DNA of 64,000 bases, from positions 1 to 64,000 of the forward strand of contig JAISOV010000018.1 of NCBI GenBank assembly GCA_031275405.1, in the 5' to 3' direction. The translations under genes were made by a program, and so were the position numbers. This document shows, one piece after another, positions 1-7,982 of this stretch (position 1 is the stretch's first letter; each line of letters begins with the position of its first letter). The notes below the pieces were generated by a model. The model was not told where the DNA came from. It was given only the letters and a program-made list of their open reading frames with translations, and searched no databases. The stretch comes from Clostridium sp. GTDB taxonomy: Bacteria > Bacillota > Clostridia > Lachnospirales > Lachnospiraceae.

Positions 1-35
1 CCGTATAAGGCGGCAAGCGTGGGGTCGATCCTCAT
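1..35 (-). CDS. 5' end of an unidentified CDS running off the left edge (MRIDPTLAALYG...)
   Basis: ATG at 35 on the minus strand preceded by GGAG (ACGGAGCAACGATG); open to the window edge; too short to identify. Confidence 0.35.
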   Translation of the reverse strand, partial: MRIDPTLAALY

Positions 36-109
36 CGTTGCTCCGTTTATGCCGCAGTTGAATTGTTGACCGTAACTCGTGGGATTATACCATTTACACT
101 AAATTTAAG

Positions 110-561
110 TCAGTCCCGAATTTGTTGCAAGCCTTTTGTTGTGCCAATTTCAATCGTACCAAGTAGCAAACTGCCAAACAGCGCATACGCCTTTGATTTG
201 CTTTTGCTGTCAATAGTTTCATCGCTGTATGTGAACCACTCAATAAAACGATTTGCTTTCTTGCTTGGAAAATTTTTCACAAGCTCGATAATGCGGTCAT
301 AATCAAAGCAGTCGGTTGAGTATTTTTTGCCGTCAGCGTCGGTCAATTTCAATTGGTTAGTGTCACTAACCAATTGCGAATTTTCTTTTTTCAATTTTAT
401 TTCCATATATTTCTAATAATTTCGGTTTTTATCGTAATCTTTTTCATCCGCAAAACACCGACAATATCAAGCACCGAAAACTACCATTTTGAATGTTCAT
501 CATACCAAATAGCACGAACCTCTGCGTCATCGAAAAATCGGATTGAGATTTTTTGTGGCAT
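110..561 (-). pseudogene. Bro-N/phage-antirepressor-like protein, disrupted
   Basis: Fragments MPQKISIRFFDDAEVRAIWYDEHSKW*FSVLDIVGVL and (shifted frame) DEKDYDKNRNY*KYMEIKLKKENSQLVSDTNQLKLTDADGKKYSTDCFDYDRIIELVKNFPSKKANRFIEWFTYSDETIDSKSKSKAYALFGSLLLGTIEIGTTKGLQQIRD; TAG at two expected Trp positions plus one frameshift. Confidence 0.7.
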
Positions 562-1298
562 TAAACTCGTCCTCCTTTTTGGCTTTCGATTATTTTACAG
601 TAAGCATAAAAGATTGCATCTGCTATCTCACAAGCATCGACATCTATATTGTCTTTGCCATAGGAAATACGAATAGCTGATTTTCCATCAAGTTCCGTTC
701 CGCTTTCTTTGACATAGGCTATGATTGCTTCATCAGTTTCTTCAATTTTTCTGCCAAGTATTTCGCTTACAAATTTTCTGAGTCTTCCAGTTTGTATCTG
801 CGAAGAATAAGCAAATCCGTTAGAAAACTTTTCTGAAAGAACTAAATCAATAGCTGAGCAGACATTATCGGATTTGATTGATTTAAGCGGTTCTTTAATT
901 GTTTTTGTTTCAACAATAGGTTCGTCATTTTCTTCTTCCGTTTTTGCTGACGCATTTTCTTTTAAGAATAAATAATACAATTCAGAACTTAGTTTGTAGA
1001 GCGGCATAGCCTTATGGCCAATAAGAACGCAGAATATTTTATCCTTAATAGCTCGCTTGTGAATCAAGGAAAATTCGATAGCTTGCTCTATTTCCCAAAT
1101 AGATTTATCTGTATATTTTCTTTTCACCAATAGCTTAGAGGCCTTGGAAAGAGAGTTGATTATTCTTGCGGGAGTGTAGTTTTTGCAGTTTGCATTTTTC
1201 AGCCATTCAAAAAAGGTAGCCTCGTTTGCAGATGACCCCAATCAACCCTGCATGTTTACAGAGCTTTCGATATGTGTTTTGAGGTTAAATGCAGTCAT
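561..1298 (-). pseudogene. Hypothetical protein; 226-aa ORF whose natural start appears to be upstream of an in-frame TGA
   Basis: ATG at 1298 with AGGAG RBS gives MTAFNLKTHIESSVNMQG then TGA (1242-1244), in frame with the 226-aa ORF; TAATG overlap with the Bro-N remnant. Confidence 0.5.
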
Positions 1299-1332
1299 TT
1301 TTTGGCTCCTTTCATAAAACTATGCGGGTAAG

Positions 1333-1550
1333 CTACTCTTTTACTATCTCGTCGGGAACTACTTCCATAATATCATCCGTGTTGCATTTCAAAGCATTAC
1401 AGATTTTAAGGAGGACATCTGTGGTCACATTGCCCCCTTTCTCATTTTCGTCAAAGATGCATTTGATACGCCTTACATTTCTTTCCAATCTTTATTCGTC
1501 AGGTCTCGGTCAATTAAAAGTTTCCAGAGTTTCTTATAGCTCATCGCCAT
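1333..1550 (-). pseudogene. XRE/Cro-type HTH regulator, disrupted
   Basis: MAMSYKKLWKLLIDRDLTNKDWKEM*GVSNASLTKM / frameshift / EKGGNVTTDVLLKICNALKCNTDDIMEVVPDEIVKE*. Confidence 0.7.
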
Positions 1551-1699
1551 AAATGCGACCTCCTTTTTTCAAACATGATTCCGTTGTGATTCGACATATA
1601 CTTTGATATTTTAACACTATTCCCCTCGTAAATCAAGCCATATTTTGCGATTGTTTTTTTTTGCGTTCGCAGTAAAAATTGCTGTTACGTAGAGCGACA

Positions 1700-1734
1700 A
1701 ACGCCCCGCTATTCACTTCGAATAGCGGGGCGTT
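1700..1734. terminator. Perfect 15-bp hairpin, likely intrinsic terminator
   Basis: AACGCCCCGCTATTC-ACTTC-GAATAGCGGGGCGTT with flanking T/A-rich tracts. Confidence 0.75.
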
Positions 1735-1858
1735 TTCGTTTATTCAGATATAAACCTCTACCGTAATATCCTGCCATTGAAATTCCCGCAGATAATTCCC
1801 GGTAGCCTTACGAAAGGCTTTCGCCGTTTCGTAGTCGATGGTAAACTCGAAGTAGAGT

Positions 1859-4495
1859 CTACGCCTCCCTCATGCGTATCGCCGCCTGGGCCGCCGCCAG
1901 CCTGGCGATCGGCACCCGGTAAGGCGAACAGGAGACATAATTCATCCCGATTTTCTGGCAGAACTCCACGGTGGAGGGATCGCCGCCATGCTCGCCGCAG
2001 ATGCCCAGTTTGAGATCCGGGCGGACACTCCGCCCTTTCTGTGCCGCCAGCTGCACCAGCCGGCCTACGCCGTCCTGATCCAAGCGGGAAAAAGGATCGG
2101 ATTCATAGATCTTGGCCTGGTAGTAGGCGTCCAGAAATTTCCCGGCATCGTCACGGGAAAGCCCGAAAGTCATCTGCGTCAGGTCGTTGGTTCCAAAAGA
2201 GAAAAACTCCGCTTCCTCCGCGATGGCGTCCGCCGTAAGCGCGGCGCGGGGGATTTCGATCATGGTTCCGATATGATAGGGAATGTCGGAATGCTTCTCC
2301 TTCTTCACCTGTTCCGCCACTTCGACCACGACCTCCTTCACGAATTTCAGCTCCCTCCTTTCACCTACCAAGGGGATCATGATTTCCGGCACGATGTCAT
2401 AGCCTCTTTCTTCCCGGACTTCCATCGCCGCTTCCATGACCGCTCTGGTCTGCATCCTGGCAATTTCCGGATAAGTCACCGCCAGACGGCAGCCCCGGTG
2501 TCCGAGCATGGGGTTGAACTCATGCAGCTCCGCGCATTTTGCCTGTACTTCCTCTACGGTCAGCCCCAGTTCCTGGGCGAGCGCCGCGATGTCCTCTATC
2601 GCAACGGGAACGAACTCATGGAGGGGCGGATCCAGATAACGGACGGTCATCGGGCGATCCTCCAGGATTTCGTACATGGCCTTGAAGTCCTCTTTCTGGA
2701 ATACCAGCAGCTCCCCTAGCGCGGCTTCCCTTGCCTGCGGGGTGTCCGACAGGATCATCTTGCGGATCTTGGGGATCCTCTCCTCCCCGAAGAACATATG
2801 TTCCGTACGGCACAGGCCGATCCCCTCCGCTCCCAGCTTCACCGCGTTGACGGTATCGGCGGGCGTGTCCGCGTTGGTGCGCACCCCCATCACCCGGAAC
2901 TGATCCGCCCAGGCCATGAGCCGCCCGAAGTTGCCGCTCACGGAGGCTTCGGCGGTCAGGATGTCGCCTTGGTAGACCTTTCCTGTGCTTCCGTCCAAGG
3001 AGATGTAATCTCCCTCGCGGAAGGTCTCCCCGCCTAAGGAAAAGGTCTTGGCTTCCTCGTCAAGCCGCATTTCCCCACAGCCGGACACGCAGCAGGTTCC
3101 CATGCCCCGCGCCACCACCGCCGCGTGGGAGGTCATGCCCCCTCTTCCGGTCAGGATGCCCTCTGCGGCGCGCATTCCTTCGATGTCTTCCGGGGAGGTC
3201 TCCAGGCGCACCAGGATGACGCGCTCGCCTCTGCCGCCTTTTCCCGCCGCTTTCGCGTCCTCGGCGGTGAAATAGACTTTTCCGGCCGCCGCGCCGGGGG
3301 AGGCCGGAAGGGCTTTGGCAAGGACTTTCCCGGCGTCCAGGGCTTTTTCGTCAAAGGTCGGGTGCAGCAGCTGATCCAGCGACCTGGCCTCGATCCGGCA
3401 GACGGCTTCTTCCGGGGTGATCTTGCCTTCGTCCACAAGGTCGCAGGCGATGTTGATGGCGGCGGCGGCAGTCCTCTTGCCGTTGCGCGTCTGTAAAAAA
3501 TACAGCTTGCCCTCCTCGATGGTAAACTCCATGTCCTGCATGTCTCTATAATGTTCTTCCAGGGTCTTCGCGATCCGGATAAATTCCTGATAGCACTCCG
3601 GCAGATCCCGCTCCAGCCTGGTGATGGGCTGCGGAGTGCGGACGCCCGCCACGACGTCCTCGCCCTGGGCGTTGATCAGGTATTCCCCGTAGATCCCCTT
3701 TTCCCCGGTGGAGGGGTTGCGGGTGAACGCCACGCCTGTGCCGGAGGTCTCGCCCATGTTGCCGAATACCATGGACTGCACGTTCACGGCGGTTCCCCAG
3801 TCGCCCGGAATATCGTTCATGCGCCGGTAGACGATGGCCCTGGGGTTGTCCCAGGAGCGGAACACCGCCTGGATGGCGCCGAGCAGCTGCTCTCTGGGAT
3901 CCTGCGGGAATTCCTCGCCGTTCATGGCCTCTTTGTATACCGCCTTGAATTTCTCCGCCAGTTCTTTCAGATCCCGGGCCGTCAGCTCCGTATCGTATAC
4001 GACGCCTTTTTCGGCTTTCATTCCGTCAATGAGTTTCTCAAAATGGGATTTGTGGACTTCCATCACCACGTTGGAATACATCTGGATAAAGCGGCGGTAG
4101 GAGTCATAGGCGAACCTGGGATTCCCGGTCTTTGCGGCGAAGCCCTCCACGGACGCGTCGCTCAGCCCAAGGTTCAGGATCGTATCCATCATGCCGGGCA
4201 TAGAGGCCCTCGCCCCGGAACGCACGGACACCAGCAGCGGATCCTGGGTGTCGCCGAAGGTCTTTCCCATCCGCGCTTCCAGGTCTTTCAGGTTCGTGAA
4301 GATCTGCTCTTGGATCTCCTGTGAAATCCGCTTCCCTTTCCGGTAATAGTCGTTACAGGCTTCCGTGGTCACGGTAAAGCCTTGCGGGATCGGAAGCCCC
4401 AGATTGGTCATTTCCGCCAGATTGGCGCCTTTCCCTCCGAGCAGATCCTTTCTGTCCGCGCTTCCCTCTTGGAACTTGTACACCCATTTCTTCAT
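1859..4495 (-). CDS. ppdK: Pyruvate, phosphate dikinase
   Basis: 878 aa; GGKGANLAEM N-terminus, GGMTSHAAVVARGMG phosphohistidine motif, PEP-binding C-terminal domain. Confidence 0.97.
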   Translation of the reverse strand: MKKWVYKFQEGSADRKDLLGGKGANLAEMTNLGLPIPQGFTVTTEACNDYYRKGKRISQEIQEQIFTNLKDLEARMGKTFGDTQDPLLVSVRSGARASMPGMMDTILNLGLSDASVEGFAAKTGNPRFAYDSYRRFIQMYSNVVMEVHKSHFEKLIDGMKAEKGVVYDTELTARDLKELAEKFKAVYKEAMNGEEFPQDPREQLLGAIQAVFRSWDNPRAIVYRRMNDIPGDWGTAVNVQSMVFGNMGETSGTGVAFTRNPSTGEKGIYGEYLINAQGEDVVAGVRTPQPITRLERDLPECYQEFIRIAKTLEEHYRDMQDMEFTIEEGKLYFLQTRNGKRTAAAAINIACDLVDEGKITPEEAVCRIEARSLDQLLHPTFDEKALDAGKVLAKALPASPGAAAGKVYFTAEDAKAAGKGGRGERVILVRLETSPEDIEGMRAAEGILTGRGGMTSHAAVVARGMGTCCVSGCGEMRLDEEAKTFSLGGETFREGDYISLDGSTGKVYQGDILTAEASVSGNFGRLMAWADQFRVMGVRTNADTPADTVNAVKLGAEGIGLCRTEHMFFGEERIPKIRKMILSDTPQAREAALGELLVFQKEDFKAMYEILEDRPMTVRYLDPPLHEFVPVAIEDIAALAQELGLTVEEVQAKCAELHEFNPMLGHRGCRLAVTYPEIARMQTRAVMEAAMEVREERGYDIVPEIMIPLVGERRELKFVKEVVVEVAEQVKKEKHSDIPYHIGTMIEIPRAALTADAIAEEAEFFSFGTNDLTQMTFGLSRDDAGKFLDAYYQAKIYESDPFSRLDQDGVGRLVQLAAQKGRSVRPDLKLGICGEHGGDPSTVEFCQKIGMNYVSCSPYRVPIARLAAAQAAIRMREA

Positions 4496-4611
4496 ACGCT
4501 TGTCTCCTTGTTTTGCGGTGTTTAACCTTATTTGAACATTATAGCAATCCGACCGGAAAATAGCAAGTTATTCAGGTGTCCTTTCGGAGACGGGGCAGGA
4601 AAAATTTTTCC

Positions 4612-4650
4612 GGGGGATTTTCCGGCGGGTTTTCCCGCGGGTTTCCCCGC
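4612..4650. repeat. 12-bp tandem repeat, about 3 units
   Basis: GGGGGATTTTCC / GGCGGGTTTTCC / CGCGGGTTTCCC upstream of ppdK. Confidence 0.6.
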
Positions 4651-4774
4651 GGACAGCTTCACAGGCACGGTCAAACACTGGGCTTGCTTCCGCCGGGAAG
4701 ATATGTTAAGATAGTTATGTAACAGATCGGAAGCGGGGGGAATGCCGCTTCCGCGTCCACACGGGAGAAACACT

Positions 4775-5545
4775 ATGGCATTGGATTCGGAGAAGGATCT
4801 CCGGCAATGGAGGAACCGCTTCCGGGAACTGGCGGACAAGTCTTTTCGCCGGGGCGTATATACTTTCACCGGCTTCCTGGGACTGGGCGAGCAGGAGGTC
4901 TTCCGGCGGATGGAAGCGCAGCTTCGGCACGTGCCTTACCGGTTCTGGGGCGGCATGGAGGATACGGAACGGAAGATCCTGCGGTTCGGCTCCGCAGAGG
5001 ATCTGGGCTACGAGGAGCCGTATCCGATTTCCTGCATCCATATGCGCCCGCTGTCCGCGAAATTTTCCGACACGCTTTCCCACAGGGATTTCCTGGGGGC
5101 CTTGATGAATCTCGGAATGGAGCGCGCCGCCATCGGCGACATCCAAGCGGAAGAAAAACAGGCGTATCTTTTCTGCCTGACTTCCATGGCGGCTTATATC
5201 TGCGAGAACCTGAACAGGGTCAGGCAGACCGCCATCCGGTGCGACGTCACGCAGGAGACGCCTCGGATCGCGCGGGAGCAGCCCCGGACGGAGGAAATCC
5301 TTGTGTCTTCCCTGCGCGAGGATGTGCTGATCGCCAAGGTGTACCATGAGTCACGGGCGGAGGTGCTGAAACATTTTGCCGCCGGAAAGGTCTACCGCAA
5401 CGGCAGGCTGTGCGAAGACCCCTCTCAGCCGCTGAAACGCGGCGATGTGGTGAATGTGAGGGGCTTGGGGAAATTCATCGTGCAGGAACAGCTGTATGAA
5501 ACGAAAAAGGGGAAGCTGTGCGTGAAGACGGCGGTGTATCCTTAA
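4775..5545 (+). CDS. YlmH-like S4-domain RNA-binding protein
   Basis: YlmH-like N-terminal region (FTGFLGLGEQEVFRRME) and C-terminal S4 region (SSLREDVLIAKVYHESRAEVLKHFAAGKVYRNGR). Confidence 0.85.
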   Translation: MALDSEKDLRQWRNRFRELADKSFRRGVYTFTGFLGLGEQEVFRRMEAQLRHVPYRFWGGMEDTERKILRFGSAEDLGYEEPYPISCIHMRPLSAKFSDTLSHRDFLGALMNLGMERAAIGDIQAEEKQAYLFCLTSMAAYICENLNRVRQTAIRCDVTQETPRIAREQPRTEEILVSSLREDVLIAKVYHESRAEVLKHFAAGKVYRNGRLCEDPSQPLKRGDVVNVRGLGKFIVQEQLYETKKGKLCVKTAVYP

Positions 5546-5580
5546 AAATGATGGACAAAAGCGGACGGATGGGAGCAAAA

Positions 5581-6534
5581 ATGTACTCATACAATATCTT
5601 TCAGTGGATGTTCTTTTTCCATTTTTATTGTTTTTTCGGCTGGTGCGTGGAGTCGGCTTATGTATCCTTTCATCATAAAAAGTGGGTGAACAGGGGATTC
5701 CTGAAAAGCCCTTTTCTGCCGCTGTACGGCTCCGGGGCGCTTATGATGCTCATCGTCTCCGCCCCTTTCCAGGATCACCCGCTTCTGGTCTTCCTGGCGG
5801 GCTGCGTGGGCGCGACCGTTCTGGAGTTCGTGACGGGGGCGGTGATGGAAGCCTTGTTCCACGTAAGGTACTGGGATTATTCCAAGCAGAGATTCCAGTT
5901 TCACGGCTATATCTGCCTTGCCACCTCTCTTTCCTGGGGCGCGCTGACGGTGCTGATGACGGAGGCGATCCATAAGCCGGTGGAGCGGCTGGTGTTCCGG
6001 CTGCCCGAAAACGTGCTGACTGTCCTTGCTCTGGGCGTGGCGGCGCTGATCTGCGGGGATTTTGCGCTTTCTTTCAAAGCGGCGCTGGATCTGCGCGATA
6101 TTCTCATCGGGATCGAGAAAGCGAAGAACGAACTGCGGCTGGTACAGAAGCGGCTGGACGCGATCCTTGCGGAAGCCAACGCGGAGTTCTGCGCCAGAAA
6201 GGAGACTTTGTCCGCCAAGCGGGAAGAACTGGCGGACAGGCTTTCGGAAAGCCTGGAAACCTACCTGGAAGAAACGCTGCATAATGTCGAGAGCAAAATG
6301 GACAGCCTGAAACAGCTTGCGAAAAACCGCCCTTCCGAGTACCTGGAGAGCGTCAGGGAAGAACTGCGCGACCTATGGGGCAAGTACCGTCTGCACGTCG
6401 CCGCGGGGGAGCAGCTTGGGAAGCTGAAAGCTTTTTATCAGAAAAGGATCTTCCGCTCCAACCCGACGCTGACTTCCTTCCGGTTCCGGGAAGCTCTGGA
6501 GGAACTGAAACAAAAGACGGAAAGAAAGGACTAG
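5581..6534 (+). CDS. CmpB-like putative ABC transporter permease (COG4905/PF06541-type)
   Basis: FFGWCVESAYVSFHHKKWVNRGFLKSPFLPLYGSGALMM signature; coiled-coil C-terminus. Confidence 0.8.
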   Translation: MYSYNIFQWMFFFHFYCFFGWCVESAYVSFHHKKWVNRGFLKSPFLPLYGSGALMMLIVSAPFQDHPLLVFLAGCVGATVLEFVTGAVMEALFHVRYWDYSKQRFQFHGYICLATSLSWGALTVLMTEAIHKPVERLVFRLPENVLTVLALGVAALICGDFALSFKAALDLRDILIGIEKAKNELRLVQKRLDAILAEANAEFCARKETLSAKREELADRLSESLETYLEETLHNVESKMDSLKQLAKNRPSEYLESVREELRDLWGKYRLHVAAGEQLGKLKAFYQKRIFRSNPTLTSFRFREALEELKQKTERKD

Positions 6535-6673
6535 CTCCAGGGGTTCTTCCGGTCAGCCGTCCGCGCCGCCACGCTCCATCCCTTCTCCCGCGCCCGTGAA
6601 ATTCGTACCGCTGCTACCCGCCGTCTTACTCCGGCGGCTGCCTATTCCTTTCTCCCGCCGCCCTCTCCGCCCT

Positions 6674-7441
6674 TCACAGCAGGCTGCGGTAGCGGTTCGC
6701 CGACATCCCCGTCAGCTTTTTGAACACCTTCGCAAAGTGCGCCACGTCCAGGAAGCCCGACAGCTCCGCCACGTCCCCCACCCGCAGCCCCGGCTCCCTC
6801 AGGAAGCACTTCGCCCTCTCGATCCTCTCCCTGTTGACGATGTCGGAGAAGCTCTGCCCCGTATGGCGGCTGATCAGCTTGCTCAGGTGGCACGGGCTGA
6901 CGTAGACCTGCCGCGCCACGTCCGTCAGCCTCAGCTTCTCCCGGTAATGTCCCCGGATGTAGGCAAGGGCGCTGTTGACGATGAAGTTCCCCGCCCCGCC
7001 CTCCGCCCCGCCCGCTTCCGGTCCGGAGCCAGGCTCCTGCGGCTCGCCCCGCCCCGGACCCTCCCTGGCTCTGAGCTTCCCCACCATGGCGTCCACCGCC
7101 TCCTGCAGCTCCTCCATCCTGGAGGGCTTGAGCAGGAGCCTCGTGGCGCCCAGGCGGATGGCCTCCTGGGCGTACCCGAAGTCCCGGTGCCCGGTGAGGA
7201 TGGAGACCTCCAGGCCGGGGTACTCGGAGCGCAGCGCGGCGACCATCGCCAGCCCGTCCGTCTCCGCCATGCAGATGTCCGCGATCAGGATGTCCGGCAG
7301 GGTCTCCGCCACCACCCGCAGCCCTTCCTCCGCGCTCTCCGCCGTGCCGACCACCTGGCAGCCCGCCCGCTCCCAGGGGAAGACCTTCGACAGCCCCTCC
7401 ACGATGGCCGGCTCGTCGTCCACGATCACCACTCTGAACAT
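6674..7441 (-). CDS. Response regulator, AraC-type output domain (YesN-like); no adjacent histidine kinase seen
   Basis: REC domain (VVIVDDEPAIVEGL...DILIADICMAETDGL) plus two-HTH AraC C-terminus. Confidence 0.9.
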   Translation of the reverse strand: MFRVVIVDDEPAIVEGLSKVFPWERAGCQVVGTAESAEEGLRVVAETLPDILIADICMAETDGLAMVAALRSEYPGLEVSILTGHRDFGYAQEAIRLGATRLLLKPSRMEELQEAVDAMVGKLRAREGPGRGEPQEPGSGPEAGGAEGGAGNFIVNSALAYIRGHYREKLRLTDVARQVYVSPCHLSKLISRHTGQSFSDIVNRERIERAKCFLREPGLRVGDVAELSGFLDVAHFAKVFKKLTGMSANRYRSLL

Positions 7442-7761
7442 GCCGTATCCCTCCTTTCTCTCCTGCCCTAGGCAGCCCGCCTTCCTCTCCCGCCCCCGAC
7501 CCAGGAGCAGGACGGATCAGGAGCCGCGGCTGCTCCTCAGCCTTTTCCCCACGGCCTCCTTTGCGTCCGTCCCGCTTCTGTATCGTATCCGCACATATGG
7601 ATCCGCCATCTGTGTCTATTATAACAGAAACCGCGCCGTTTTGCAAGAGGGCGCCGGGCGGCTCGCGGCTGCATTGTTTGAATTCCGCGCCAATCCGTCC
7701 ATGCCATACCCACGTATGCCCATACACGGGTATGGGTACTCATTGCTCCGCGGGATATTCC

Positions 7762-7810
7762 CCGCTTAGCTCTTTGCGCGCCGGCAGCGGGGGAAGGCCG
7801 ATCTGCGTTC
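7762..7810. repeat. Dispersed ~49-bp repeat R2, copy 1
   Basis: CCGCTTAGCTCTTTGCGCGCCGGCAGCGGGGGAAGGCCGATCTGCGTTC; near-identical to 17205-17253. Confidence 0.75.
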
Positions 7811-7982
7811 AAAACCCGAAAAAAAACGCGAAAACGGTTGATAGGAGGCGGATCCTGTGCTATAGTAAAAACATATCGGCGCGATAGGGCCGACAGACAG
7901 CAGGGAAACGCGGAAGCACGGCGCACGGCGGCTCCCGCACGGCGCAGCCCGCACAGGGGGGCGGGCAGGGGAGGCGACAGTT

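Noticed and set aside
1859-4495. Many long antisense ORFs opposite ppdK, GH2, tex and other genes
   Set aside because: They mirror real coding sequence in a high-GC genome and lack recognisable domains or RBS.
6642-7727. 361-aa minus ORF overlapping the response regulator
   Set aside because: Gly/Arg-rich out-of-frame translation; the 255-aa frame has clear REC and AraC domains.
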